This document shows positions 9,199 to 18,475 of a DNA stretch of 64,000 nucleotides, piece after piece. The DNA is from Paenibacillus mellifer. Lineage in GTDB: Bacteria; Bacillota; Bacilli; Paenibacillales; Paenibacillaceae. The first letter of the stretch is position 1. Every line of letters starts with the position of its first letter. The DNA lies in contig NZ_JALPRK010000004.1 in NCBI RefSeq assembly GCF_023195895.1, forward strand, positions 62,001 through 126,000, in the 5' to 3' direction. The notes beneath the pieces were generated by a model. The model saw nothing but the letters and a program-made list of their open reading frames with translations, was not told where the DNA came from and made no database searches. The position numbers were made by a program, and so were the translations under genes.

Positions 9199-10473
9199 TT
9201 AACGCTTGATTTCCGTCTCGCCTTTATTAACCTTCAAATCCGTATGGCTGAGGAACCCGATCACCTTATCGGCATCCCGCGCAAGCAGATCCCAATCCGC
9301 TTTATTCCGTTCCCATTCCGACAGCGTAAAGAAGCGGATCTCTGCCACCGGTTCGTTCGTGTCGGTTTTGACGAAAATCAAGTGCTCGTTTTTGTCCGAT
9401 TTCGTATCAATCGTCACGTTCCCTTGCCATTCTTTCGGGAAATTGAAGTAGAAACGTCCGGCCATATCCATGTACTGCTGCATCACGAACTTGAGCCCAT
9501 CTTTCTCTTCCCATTGATAATACGAAAACAGCCAAGGAATTTCATCGAATGAAATATATTCCCAGCCCTTCGGCTTCTCAAGCATGCCGATCTCCAGCAG
9601 GCCGTCGTTATTGACATCCCCGCTAAGGATGGGATACCCCTTTAACGTCATATCCTGCGAAGGCAGCAGATTGATGAGCTGCCCTTCCTTCATGACGATA
9701 ACCGTCGAGAAAGCGGAGTGGGTTCCAACTGTAGCATCCAGAATAATCCCTTTTAGGTTACGTGTGATATTCCCGCTGACCGCATTATAGTACTCGCTGA
9801 TGGGATCGTCGAGTTCCAGATGGCTCAATTCCTTAAAAGATCCGTCATATTGGTAAGTCGTTACCGTCGCATATTGCTCGCGTTTTAAATTCACGACCGT
9901 AATGTCCGGAATCTCGTCCTTGTTCAAATCGTCTACCATAAAATAATGATACGGGAGTGCGATCGCCTTCTCGACTTCAGTTCCATCGTAAGTATATACG
10001 GTTAACCCTTTTTGAAGTTCCTCGGAACCGCTGGAGAAGCCAGCGATGATCTCCAGATTACCATCGCCGTTCAAGTCGAGCAGATCAAACGTTTCGAGCA
10101 CTTGGCCTTCGCCGTCGAATCGTACTTTCAGCGCCCAGGAGTTCCCCTGATGCTCCAAGATCATCCCGTGAATCCGCACCGCTTCATCCGGTGTTTCATA
10201 AAACACCACCGCCTCTTTAATCCCGTCGTTATTCAGGTCGGGCGTCCGGATGGAGCTGATGTTGCGCACATCACGCGGCGAGACGATTTCTCCGCCCTTC
10301 AGCTCCGCCTTAATGACGCTGATCAGCGACGCGCGATCCGTGGAGAGCTGCGGGGTTTGCATTAGCGATTTCGGATCGCTTATAAAACTGCAGCCGCTCA
10401 GGATCAGAAGCAAGCAAGCTCCTGCCCAAGCGGTTATCCTCCTTTTGGTGAACATTCTCATCACTCGTTTCAT
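9199..10473 (-). CDS. Lipoprotein with FG-GAP/VCBS-like repeats
   Basis: A 424-aa predicted lipoprotein with a basic N-terminus, hydrophobic stretch and lipobox LILSGC. The mature part contains repeated calcium-loop-like units such as DLNNDGIKE, DLNGDGNLE, DDLNKDEIPD and DVNNDGLLE, as in FG-GAP/VCBS beta-propeller proteins. These usually mediate binding outside the membrane; the ligand is unknown. Its ATG overlaps the ATPase stop (ATGA), so it is translated with that gene. It may be the extracytoplasmic sensor or effector part of the ATPase/two-component operon. Confidence 0.8.
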   Translation of the reverse strand: MKRVMRMFTKRRITAWAGACLLLILSGCSFISDPKSLMQTPQLSTDRASLISVIKAELKGGEIVSPRDVRNISSIRTPDLNNDGIKEAVVFYETPDEAVRIHGMILEHQGNSWALKVRFDGEGQVLETFDLLDLNGDGNLEIIAGFSSGSEELQKGLTVYTYDGTEVEKAIALPYHYFMVDDLNKDEIPDITVVNLKREQYATVTTYQYDGSFKELSHLELDDPISEYYNAVSGNITRNLKGIILDATVGTHSAFSTVIVMKEGQLINLLPSQDMTLKGYPILSGDVNNDGLLEIGMLEKPKGWEYISFDEIPWLFSYYQWEEKDGLKFVMQQYMDMAGRFYFNFPKEWQGNVTIDTKSDKNEHLIFVKTDTNEPVAEIRFFTLSEWERNKADWDLLARDADKVIGFLSHTDLKVNKGETEIKR

Positions 10474-11204
10474 GCCAGATCAATCAGGCGTTTATCTTCC
10501 GGCGTCAAGCGACGACCGGATACGTCAAGCTTAAGTTCCCCCTCAAGAAGACCCCAGATACGCGTGCAGTAACGCTCCGCATATTCCAGCGGCAACGCCG
10601 CAATCACGATTTTGTCCTGCTGTGTGCAGAGCTCTTTCAGGGTCTCCAATACCCGTTCCGCCGACTTGGGATCAAGACCGATCACCGGTTCGTCCGCAGC
10701 AAGGAAGCTCGCTCCGTGGACCAGAGCCCGGCAGATCGCCACGCGCTGGCGTTCGCCGCCGCTGAGTTTGCCGGCCTTGACATGAGCTTTGTCCAGCAGA
10801 CCGTATTTCTCCAGCTCGTCCATCGCTCCCATGTAATCATCCGACCGCACCATTCCGGTCAGGCGGCGCAACAGCGGAGTTTGCCCCGCTTGTCCGATCA
10901 AGACATTCTTCAGCGCGGTTTTTTCGGGATACATTGACGGGTTCTGTTCAAGATACGCACACCGGGAACGATATTTCTGTGAGCCGCTTCCGCCGCCTTC
11001 GATTACCTTGTCCCCATTCCACATATAATCTCCACGGTTCCAACGTTCACGCAGCGCTAAGCAGCGAAGAAGCGTGCTTTTGCCACTGCCGCTCGCCCCG
11101 ACCACACCGATCATTTCTCCTGCGCCAAACTGGACAGTAATATCGCGGAGCACCTTCTTCTTATTCCCATCCACTGATTTTAATAAGTGGTTGACTCTAA
11201 TCAT
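10470..11204 (-). CDS. ABC transporter ATPase, PhnC-like, no permease in operon
   Basis: A 244-aa ABC ATPase with Walker A GASGSGKST, signature LSGGERQR, Walker B region FLAADEP, and a PhnC-like middle region (LKNVLIGQAGQTP). The Q-loop is near YLEQNPS. It is the first gene of a five-gene operon. No permease or phosphonate-binding protein lies in the window, so its partner is missing or encoded elsewhere. Assignment to ABC ATPases is certain; a role in phosphonate uptake is not supported by the context. A role linked to the lipoprotein and sensor pair is inference. Confidence 0.88.
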   Translation of the reverse strand: MIRVNHLLKSVDGNKKKVLRDITVQFGAGEMIGVVGASGSGKSTLLRCLALRERWNRGDYMWNGDKVIEGGGSGSQKYRSRCAYLEQNPSMYPEKTALKNVLIGQAGQTPLLRRLTGMVRSDDYMGAMDELEKYGLLDKAHVKAGKLSGGERQRVAICRALVHGASFLAADEPVIGLDPKSAERVLETLKELCTQQDKIVIAALPLEYAERYCTRIWGLLEGELKLDVSGRRLTPEDKRLIDLA

Positions 11205-11294
11205 ATCCGATTTCTCCTTCTACGTAAGACGCACTTTGTCAGTCATGCGATTTCCTTTACCTTTTAGTGTATTGGAAAAACCGGCGAAAATCCA

Positions 11295-12494
11295 TTACAG
11301 CCTGTTCATATTTGCGCTTTTTTTGCCAAGTTCCGACTTAAACGCGAACCCGGACGCGGAAAACAGCAGATATGCCAAGCCCAGGAGAAGGAACAACAGC
11401 GGGGCTGCGCCCAGCTGCATCGCTGCTCCGCCGAGATTCGGGCCAACGATACTCCCAAAGTTGAAGTGGAAAGATGCAATGACATTGGCCACCGGCAGCA
11501 AATGACGCGGAAGCAAATCTGCGGCGTACGCCAGTCCTAGCGAGAAGAACGAACCAACCAGGCCGCCGGCCCCCATAAACAAGAGCAATAACGCCATGAA
11601 ATGGTTGCCGGCCAGCGGCACGGCCAAGAACAGCAGCCCGCCGGTCATCCCGGCGGCCATCAGGACTTTCTTGCGGCCGTATCGGTCGCTGAGCATGCCT
11701 AGCGGGAGCTGGAGAATCAGCCCGCCGATCCCGAAGAACGGCAGTAGCGCAGCGATATCCGCGGCGCTAAGACCCGATCGCAAGCCGTAAATGGGGAAGT
11801 TACTATTCATAGAAGCTTCCATATAACCGTAGAGCAGCGAAGGTAGCAAGGCAAACCAGGCCAAACGATAAATATGCGGGATTTTGCGCGGAGCACCAGG
11901 CTCCTCCTGACGAACCGGTTCCGGCGCGCGGTTTGGCAAATAAACTGCCGCAAGAAGAACGATGGCCAGAAACAAGAGTGCTAATATGACAAACGGCACG
12001 GCATGCCCGAATTCCAGGAGCCGGATGCCCAGCGGTCCGATGCTGAAGCCAAGTCCGTAGGACATCCCGTATAACGAGATGTTCCGGCCTCTTTTATCCG
12101 GTGGCGACACTAAAATAATCCATAATTGCGAAGTAAAATGAATGGCGCTGTCTCCGATCCCAACCAGCAATCGCAAGATAAACCAAAGCCGCAAATCCGA
12201 TACGAGCGGAAATACCGGCAGAGCGAGCATAACGAGAACGATACCTCCCAGCAACAGGGGCTTGAACCCGGTGCGGCGAAGCAGCTTTTCGGCAACCAGA
12301 GACATGGCGAAGGATCCAACATATAATGCGGCTGCATGCAGCCCATTGACGGAGGAGGAAATCCCCCTTTCTTCCATAAATATGGACAACACCGGCAGCA
12401 GCAGCCCTTGACTGAGACCGGCGATCACGATGACAGCAATCAGGATAAACGTTGGCGTAAATAAACGATGGGTTCTTGATGTCAATAGATTCAA
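11295..12494 (-). CDS. MFS transporter (drug-efflux type)
   Basis: A 399-aa major facilitator with about 12 hydrophobic segments and the loop 8-9 motif GMLSDRYGRKK. The N-terminal half resembles 12-TM drug exporters (GLLLPVLSIFMEERG). The start is taken as the TTG at 12494, eight bases after AAAGGAG; the GTG at 12503 overlaps that site. It is divergent from a winged-helix regulator at 12661, a common arrangement for ligand-induced efflux. The leader carries two hairpins (12506-12546) that could control expression. Substrate unknown. Confidence 0.87.
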   Translation of the reverse strand: MNLLTSRTHRLFTPTFILIAVIVIAGLSQGLLLPVLSIFMEERGISSSVNGLHAAALYVGSFAMSLVAEKLLRRTGFKPLLLGGIVLVMLALPVFPLVSDLRLWFILRLLVGIGDSAIHFTSQLWIILVSPPDKRGRNISLYGMSYGLGFSIGPLGIRLLEFGHAVPFVILALLFLAIVLLAAVYLPNRAPEPVRQEEPGAPRKIPHIYRLAWFALLPSLLYGYMEASMNSNFPIYGLRSGLSAADIAALLPFFGIGGLILQLPLGMLSDRYGRKKVLMAAGMTGGLLFLAVPLAGNHFMALLLLFMGAGGLVGSFFSLGLAYAADLLPRHLLPVANVIASFHFNFGSIVGPNLGGAAMQLGAAPLLFLLLGLAYLLFSASGFAFKSELGKKSANMNRL

Positions 12495-12505
12495 ATGAAG
12501 CACTC

Positions 12506-12546
12506 CTTTGTTAAAAACAAAGAAAAAATCGTCAAAACGCTGACGA
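12506..12546 (-). promoter_or_regulatory. Two-hairpin leader of the MFS gene
   Basis: On the minus strand, a hairpin with arms TCGTCA/TGACGA (12529-12546) is followed by a U-tract, as in an intrinsic terminator. Next comes a perfect CTTTGTT/AACAAAG hairpin (12506-12522) that takes up part of the AAAGGAG ribosome site. This could be attenuation plus translational sequestration; function is inferred only. Confidence 0.4.
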
Positions 12547-12660
12547 CTTTTCTCAAAATGATCTTTTCCCGATAATCCTTAAACATTATAGTGGACAATC
12601 CCCTCCCTAACAAGCCATAATGAATCTGAATGCTAAGATCTTTGGGAGGTTTGTTCTGTC

Positions 12661-13578
12661 ATGGCCTATGATGTGAAAGTGGACCATTCCTTGGTCTACG
12701 AACTGATCAGCAGCTTTATGATATATACAACGCAAAAATGGGTGAACAATTTGGACGTAGGTCCGGAATGGATCGCCGAAATCGACGCCCGCCTCACGCC
12801 GGAAGAACGCCGGCAGTTCGCTGAAGCGGCAAAGTTCCCGTTCACCGACTACGATGTGTTGTATGTTTGGGCGTTGGAGCGAGACGGAGCTGGCGAGGTG
12901 TCCAAGTTTCTGAACGAGTTGGCGGAACTCCCCGTCGACACTCTTTACCACCGCACCAAATCCTACATTCCCGCTGTGAATAATGATACTATAGAACGGA
13001 TTCGCAGCAACTACATTCCATTGTTGAACTGTTGGCAGCGCCTTTATTTCGGCCCAAATGAAAACCAATTTCTCCCGCTGCTGGAGGAAGATGCAGCCGA
13101 GAAGCACACGTTGCTGCAGAAGATGGATACCGACGCACTGATCGAATACGCCTCCGGTGGCTTGGTGCTGGAACCTCTGAAACCGATCACTCAGGTTGTG
13201 CTGACCCCTTCGATTCATTTTCGGCCGATCAATACATATGTCTTCTACGAAAATGTGCTATTTATCCAGTATCCCTTGGATATCCCGGAACTTGACGCAG
13301 ATGAACCGCCGATGGTGTTAAAACGTCTAACCCGCGCGCTTGCCAAACCGCAGCGTTTGCGCCTCCTCCGCTACGTCGCCGACGAGCCGAAGTCCATGCA
13401 GGAAATGCTGACAGATCTTGGCGAGCCCAAGGAACAGTTGATGCACGACTTGATGCGGCTTCGAGTTGCCGGCTTACTGCGTATCCACCTACTGGCTCAG
13501 GACACGGAGAAATTCAGCATCCGACCGGACGGCGCGGCGGAGCTGCAGATGTTCCTGGAATCCTATATTCGTTTATAG
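12661..13578 (+). CDS. Winged-helix (ArsR-like) transcriptional regulator
   Basis: A 305-aa protein with a large N-terminal domain of no recognised family and a C-terminal winged helix from about residue 225 (LTRALAKPQRLRLLRYVADEP, then MQEMLTDLGEPKEQLMHDLMRLRVAGLL), the usual ArsR-like helix pattern. GGGAGG lies upstream of the ATG. It is divergent from the MFS gene with 166 bases between starts, so it is the likely regulator of that exporter. The N-terminal part would be the ligand or dimer domain. The regulatory role is inference. Confidence 0.7.
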   Translation: MAYDVKVDHSLVYELISSFMIYTTQKWVNNLDVGPEWIAEIDARLTPEERRQFAEAAKFPFTDYDVLYVWALERDGAGEVSKFLNELAELPVDTLYHRTKSYIPAVNNDTIERIRSNYIPLLNCWQRLYFGPNENQFLPLLEEDAAEKHTLLQKMDTDALIEYASGGLVLEPLKPITQVVLTPSIHFRPINTYVFYENVLFIQYPLDIPELDADEPPMVLKRLTRALAKPQRLRLLRYVADEPKSMQEMLTDLGEPKEQLMHDLMRLRVAGLLRIHLLAQDTEKFSIRPDGAAELQMFLESYIRL

Positions 13579-13679
13579 CCAAGGTTGCCAATGGTCCTTT
13601 GGCGGGACGCTTTCGCTTGTGTTAGGATAGAGTTAGATGTAGAGACAAGCGTTTCTTGGATAAAGGAGTGACCCGTTCA

Positions 13680-14447
13680 ATGAATAAGACCCTGCTTCAA
13701 CAAGTCATTTTTGACTTGGACGATACATTGGTTCATTGCAATAAATATTTCGATTTGATTCTGGATCAATTTGCCGACCTGCTAACGGATTGGTTCAAAA
13801 TGTACGGCATCTCGACTGCGGAAATCCGAGAGAAACAAACGGAAATCGACGTCGCCGGTGTCCATCAGATTGGGTTTGCCAGCTCGCATTTTCCCGAGTC
13901 ACTGGTCGATACGTACCGGTATTACATCCGGCTGACGGGACGCAAGGGGCTCCCTGAAGAGGAAGACCGGTTAATGAAACTCGGACTTAGCGTATATGAG
14001 CTGCCAATCGAACCTTATCCCGGGATGGTCGAAACGCTAAATCTCTTGCGCAGCCAAGGCCATGAGCTCCATTTGTACACCGGCGGCGAAACTGTGATCC
14101 AACAGCGGAAGATTGAGCAGATGCGGTTGGCCGATTATTTTCAGGACCGGATTTATATCCGCCAGCACAAAAATGCCGAGGCACTGGAAGAGATCTTGCA
14201 CGCAAGACAGTTTGACCGATCCCGTACCTGGATGATCGGCAACAGCTTGCGTACCGATGTCATGCCTGCCATTTCCGCTGGAATCAAAGCAGTATATATT
14301 AAAATCCCCAATGAGTGGCTGTACAACATTGTAGAACTCCAGCACGACGGGGATGCGGAGATGCATACGGTCACTTCGCTCGAAGAAGTCCCGAGGGTGA
14401 TCTATAATCATATTCATCAAACCGAACGACAAAAACGGACCTTATAA
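13680..14447 (+). CDS. HAD-superfamily hydrolase
   Basis: A 255-aa HAD phosphatase. Motif I is FDLDDTLVH (nucleophile Asp, acid Asp two residues later), motif II is in LYTGGE, motif III includes the Lys of RQHKN, and motif IV is a modified MIGNSLRTDV, with Asn in place of the usual first Asp. The ATG at 13680 follows AAAGGAG; the longer frame begins with a TTG lacking a site. It is monocistronic and ends inside a bidirectional terminator. Substrate cannot be assigned. Confidence 0.8.
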   Translation: MNKTLLQQVIFDLDDTLVHCNKYFDLILDQFADLLTDWFKMYGISTAEIREKQTEIDVAGVHQIGFASSHFPESLVDTYRYYIRLTGRKGLPEEEDRLMKLGLSVYELPIEPYPGMVETLNLLRSQGHELHLYTGGETVIQQRKIEQMRLADYFQDRIYIRQHKNAEALEEILHARQFDRSRTWMIGNSLRTDVMPAISAGIKAVYIKIPNEWLYNIVELQHDGDAEMHTVTSLEEVPRVIYNHIHQTERQKRTL

Positions 14448-14459
14448 AGGTCCGTTTTT
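14431..14459. terminator. Bidirectional terminator between HAD gene and topB
   Basis: A perfect hairpin, AAAAACGGACC...GGTCCGTTTTT, with U-tracts on both strands. It overlaps the HAD stop codon and is followed 12 bases later by the topB stop, so it can serve both convergent genes. Confidence 0.9.
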
Positions 14460-14470
14460 GTGTTTTCATA

Positions 14471-16753
14471 TCAGGTTCGGGAAGGCTCCGTCTCCAACAG
14501 TTCCAGTTTGCCTGTCGTCCGGTCAGCCAGAGAGATGCGCGCTTTTATCTCACTATCCTCACGTTTGAACGACAACAGCTGAGTTTGACCTTTTGCCAGC
14601 AGAGCGTTCAACATAGCCGGCGAAATCTTCTTGCCTTCAAACTCTTTCCAAATCACAAAACCGCAGCCTTGTTTATAGTGCGTGCAGCCGTAACCTTTAC
14701 GGCCTTCGATCAACTGTCCGCCGCAGCCTTCGCGCGGACAAGGCGCAAGTGGCTGCATACTGCCTGCGGGCGGCTTAGCCGTGGCAGTACGGCGTTCGCC
14801 CTTTTCGGCAGCGGTAGCACCGGTAGCCGTGCGGCCGGATTTTCCGCTGCCGCTGCTGCTCCGACTTCCTCCGCGTCGACCGCCTTTGTCCGCCTCCTCC
14901 GTGCCAAACATGGAGGCGTCCGCCTTTTGCTGCGTACGCACCTTCTCAATGATCGAAATCGTGAACCGGCGTACGTTATCCATAAACTTCTCCCGGGCTG
15001 CTTCACCCTTGGAAATCTGATATAATCTCCGCTCCCATTGACCGGTCATCTCCGGCGAGGTCAACAGTTCAACGCCCGCGCGCCGGATCAACTCCACCGC
15101 TGTACGACCTTTTTGCGTGACGGTGATCTTCTTGCCCTGCATCGTAATGTATCCCACATTCTTCAGCCGTTCAATTGTCGCCGCCCGCGTAGCCGGAGTA
15201 CCAAGACCGGCATCCTTCATCGCATCGCGTAACTCTTCGTTCTCGAGTTGCTTCCCGGCGCTTTCCATCGCTTTCAGCAGCGTCCCCTCTGTGAAATGCT
15301 TCGGTGGCTGCGTGGCTTTCTCCTTCGCTTCTGCGCCTGTACATTGCACCGGACGGTCCTTGTCGATCTGGAACGGTTCGCTGACCAGATCCTCGGACTC
15401 CTCTTCCTCGTCCCTCTTCTTCCCGCGTCCGCTCCCGGATTTCGCCCCGTCATCCCCTGGTAAACACACCTTCCAACCAAGGGACAGCAGCTCTTTGACA
15501 TTCGTCTTGAACGTTTCGCTTTCCACTTCAGTCAGCACCGTATGCTGCTTATATTCGGCTGCCGGATAGAAATGCGATAAGAACCGCCGAATGACAAGAT
15601 CGTAGACGTTCTGTTCTTCCTTACTTAAGGTGCCTGGTCGCCGTAACGTCGGCAGGATCGCATGGTGATCCTCAACCCGCGTTGGATTACATACCGCCTT
15701 GTTGCCGACATGCACCAGATTGGGCCGGCCGCCTTCAGCCAGTTCCTTGTAGCTCGAAGACTTCAGCATGTGAAGCACTTTGTGCATCCCGTCGATATTC
15801 TGTTCGGTCACATAGTTGGAGCTTGTCCGTGGATAGGAGATCACCTTATGACGTTCATAGAGCGCTTGAGCGATGTCCAACGTCTTTTTGGCGGAATAGC
15901 CGAATTTCGCATTGGCCTCTCGCTGCAATAAGGTCAGATCGTACAGCTTGTACGGGTACTCCTTCGTCTCTTTGACTTCGTATTCCGTGATTCGTCCTTC
16001 CTTGCCGCGAACCTTCTCGGCGATGGCCGCCGCCTTCTCCCCGTCCGTCAGCCGATCGCCTTGCCAGCTTCCCGTGTACTTGCGTGCGACCTGTTCAAAT
16101 TCAGCTTTGATCTCGTAGTAGGTCAGCGAGTCGAAGTTCTCAATTTCCTTCTGACGGTCGTAAATCAGCGCCAGCACCGGGGTTTGCACTCGGCCAACCG
16201 ATAACAACTCCCGATGTTTGGTCGTAAACGCCCGCGTAGCGTTCATCCCGATCAGCCAATCCGCTTCGCTCCGCGCCCTTGCAGCCATCGTCAGATTCTC
16301 GAACTCAGACGCGTCATGCAGCTCGGCAAACCCTTTGGCAATGCTTTCGCTCGTCAAGTCGGAGATCCACAACCGTTTCACGGGTTGCGTTAACATTAAC
16401 TGTTGCTGGATCAGCGCAAAAATATACTGCCCTTCGCGCGCAGCATCGCAGGCGTTCACGATCGCGTCACAGCGTTTGGCCAGCTCGCCTATCGTCTTCA
16501 ATTGATCTTTCGTTCGCGGGTTCGGCACGATCTTGAACTGATCCGGCAGGATCGGCAGATCGCCGAAATTCCAACGTTTGAATCTATCGTCATAGGCGTC
16601 CGGCTCGGCCAAACCCAACAAATGACCTATCGCCCAAGTGATGATGTAGCGCTCTCCCTCCAGATAGGACCGGTTGTTCTTTGCCTTCGGCTCAATGACT
16701 GCAGCGATGGTCCGTCCCATATCCGGTTTTTCGGCAATTACGAGCGTTTTCAT
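14471..16753 (-). CDS. topB: DNA topoisomerase III
   Basis: A 760-aa type IA topoisomerase that passes single strands and decatenates replication or recombination intermediates. It has an N-terminal Toprim domain (VIAEKPDMGRTIAAV, CDAAREGQ), a catalytic Tyr in VISYPRTSSNYV, and a C-terminal topoisomerase zinc ribbon (CPREGCGGQL ... CTHYKQGCGF). A low-complexity Gly/Ser/Arg linker near residues 625-665 precedes the ribbon. In the Toprim DxD motif the second Asp is Ala (CDAA), comparable to DAG in Bacillus TopB, so loss of activity is not implied. Monocistronic. Confidence 0.94.
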   Translation of the reverse strand: MKTLVIAEKPDMGRTIAAVIEPKAKNNRSYLEGERYIITWAIGHLLGLAEPDAYDDRFKRWNFGDLPILPDQFKIVPNPRTKDQLKTIGELAKRCDAIVNACDAAREGQYIFALIQQQLMLTQPVKRLWISDLTSESIAKGFAELHDASEFENLTMAARARSEADWLIGMNATRAFTTKHRELLSVGRVQTPVLALIYDRQKEIENFDSLTYYEIKAEFEQVARKYTGSWQGDRLTDGEKAAAIAEKVRGKEGRITEYEVKETKEYPYKLYDLTLLQREANAKFGYSAKKTLDIAQALYERHKVISYPRTSSNYVTEQNIDGMHKVLHMLKSSSYKELAEGGRPNLVHVGNKAVCNPTRVEDHHAILPTLRRPGTLSKEEQNVYDLVIRRFLSHFYPAAEYKQHTVLTEVESETFKTNVKELLSLGWKVCLPGDDGAKSGSGRGKKRDEEEESEDLVSEPFQIDKDRPVQCTGAEAKEKATQPPKHFTEGTLLKAMESAGKQLENEELRDAMKDAGLGTPATRAATIERLKNVGYITMQGKKITVTQKGRTAVELIRRAGVELLTSPEMTGQWERRLYQISKGEAAREKFMDNVRRFTISIIEKVRTQQKADASMFGTEEADKGGRRGGSRSSSGSGKSGRTATGATAAEKGERRTATAKPPAGSMQPLAPCPREGCGGQLIEGRKGYGCTHYKQGCGFVIWKEFEGKKISPAMLNALLAKGQTQLLSFKREDSEIKARISLADRTTGKLELLETEPSRT

Positions 16754-16787
16754 GCTTAAGCGCCCCTCTTCCTCTGTCTCTCCATCT

Positions 16788-16815
16788 AAAAAAGAGCCGC
16801 GCTCCGCGCAGCTCT
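16788..16815 (-). terminator. Terminator after gltD
   Basis: On the minus strand, AGAGCTGCGCG pairs with CGCGGCTCT and is followed by six U. It lies about 70 bases past the gltD stop and upstream of topB. Confidence 0.85.
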
Positions 16816-16886
16816 AGTAAGCTAGTACCTATTATAGCATATGGACCCAGGATCGTCCTGTAAAAATCTTCAGACGAGTAGAGGCG

Positions 16887-18374
16887 TTACACCAGCACCG
16901 TCGATCCCATCAGGTATTTATCCACTTCACGGGCCGCTTCTCGGCCTTCGTTGATTGCCCATACAACTAAGCTTTGGCCGCGGCGCATGTCACCGGCAGC
17001 AAACACTTTATCCACGTTTGTCTTGAACTGGCCGTATTTCGCCTTCACATTGGTGCGGCGGTCTTTATCCAGACCCAATTCATCTGCCAAAGTAGATTCC
17101 GGTCCATCGAATCCGATGGCGATCAACGCCATTTGTGCGGGAAAAACGCGTTCCGTACCCGGGATCGGCTGATAGATTTTGCGGCCGCTCTCATCAACAG
17201 TCCGTTGAATTTGTACCGTGTGAAGCTCTTTCAAGTTGCCGTTCTCGTCTCCGACGAAACGTGTTGTCATGATCGAGAATTCACGCGGATCATCGCCGAA
17301 CAACGCTTTGGCTTCTGCTTGGGCATAGTCGAGCGTGTACACGTTCGGGAACTGCGGCCAAGGATTGCTGATCGAATCACGCTCCAATGGCGCTTTGGCG
17401 TGAGTGCCAAACTGTGTGATACTGCGGCAACCATGGCGCAGTGCTGTTGCCACACAGTCAGAACCGGTGTCGCCGCCGCCGATGACAATCACGTCTTTCC
17501 CTTCCGCCGACAAATATTGCTCGTCGGTTAAACCGGAGTCCAGATAACTCTTGATCGTACCATTCAAGAACGGCATGGCATAATGGACCCCGTTCAGGTT
17601 GCTGCCTTCGATACTAAATTCACGAGGTTTTGTCGCACCGCCGCACAGAACCACCGCGTCGAATTCGTCGACGAGTTGCTGTGCTTTGATGTCCTTACCG
17701 ATCTCCGTCTTGGTGACAAATTGAACACCTTCCGCCGCCAGTAGATCAACACGACGTTGTACAACCGCTTTGTCCAGCTTCATCGTTGGAATCCCATACA
17801 TCAGGAGGCCCCCGATCCGATCCGAACGCTCGTAAACAGTCACCTCATGGCCTGCTTTATTTAATTGAGCCGCACAGGCAAGACCCGCGGGTCCGGAGCC
17901 AACAACCGCCACTTTACGGCCTGTCCGCTTCTCCGGAGGTTCCGGTACGACCCAACCTTCTTCGAATCCTTTATCGATAATCGCCTGCTCAATCGTCTTG
18001 ATAGTCACCGGTTGCCCGATCAGCCCCACCGTACAGGAGCCTTCACAAGGCGCAGGACAGACCCGGCCCGTAAATTCCGGGAAATTGTTCGTTTTGTGCA
18101 AGCGGTCCAATGCTTCCCTCCACAGGTTTCTATAGACCAGGTTGTTCCATTCCGGAATCAGGTTGTGCACCGGACACCCGGAGGTTCCACCGATCATTTC
18201 GATTCCCGTATGGCAATACGGCGTACCGCAATCCATGCAGCGTGCGCCCTGGGTGCGCAGTTCTTCTTCCGCCATATGCTTATGAAATTCTTCCCAGTCC
18301 TTTACCCGTTCGGACGGGCTACGGTCTCCGGGAAGCTCGCGTTTGAACTCCATAAATCCTGTTGGTGTAGACAT
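16887..18374 (-). CDS. gltD: Glutamate synthase small-subunit-type NADPH oxidoreductase
   Basis: A 495-aa GltD-type flavoprotein that passes electrons from NADPH through FAD and Fe-S clusters. N-terminal cysteine clusters (CMDCGTPYC and CPAPCEGSC), the FAD motif VVGSGPAGLACA and the NADPH motif VIGGGDTGSDC are intact. The ATG at 18374 is chosen for MSTPTGFMEF and a GGGGGA site; the 18419 frame has no site. No gltB (large subunit) adjoins it, so it either pairs with a distant GltB or serves another acceptor. A terminator follows. Confidence 0.9.
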   Translation of the reverse strand: MSTPTGFMEFKRELPGDRSPSERVKDWEEFHKHMAEEELRTQGARCMDCGTPYCHTGIEMIGGTSGCPVHNLIPEWNNLVYRNLWREALDRLHKTNNFPEFTGRVCPAPCEGSCTVGLIGQPVTIKTIEQAIIDKGFEEGWVVPEPPEKRTGRKVAVVGSGPAGLACAAQLNKAGHEVTVYERSDRIGGLLMYGIPTMKLDKAVVQRRVDLLAAEGVQFVTKTEIGKDIKAQQLVDEFDAVVLCGGATKPREFSIEGSNLNGVHYAMPFLNGTIKSYLDSGLTDEQYLSAEGKDVIVIGGGDTGSDCVATALRHGCRSITQFGTHAKAPLERDSISNPWPQFPNVYTLDYAQAEAKALFGDDPREFSIMTTRFVGDENGNLKELHTVQIQRTVDESGRKIYQPIPGTERVFPAQMALIAIGFDGPESTLADELGLDKDRRTNVKAKYGQFKTNVDKVFAAGDMRRGQSLVVWAINEGREAAREVDKYLMGSTVLV

Positions 18375-18475
18375 CAAAAAGTTCCCCCATCCGTCATCAG
18401 TGTATCTTGATGTTAGCATTCGGGGGAACGGTTATTAATGGATTATTGATATGATAATTTGTACTGATCATCACA

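Noticed and set aside
11205-11294. Eight-codon ATG frame before the ABC ATPase gene as a leader peptide
   Set aside because: It is very short, its ribosome site is poor, and no attenuator hairpin follows it.
16400-16460. TopB Toprim motif with Ala in place of the second Asp as a possible inactive enzyme
   Set aside because: Bacillus-type TopB proteins carry DAG at the same place, so this is a family variant; the catalytic Tyr and zinc ribbon are intact.
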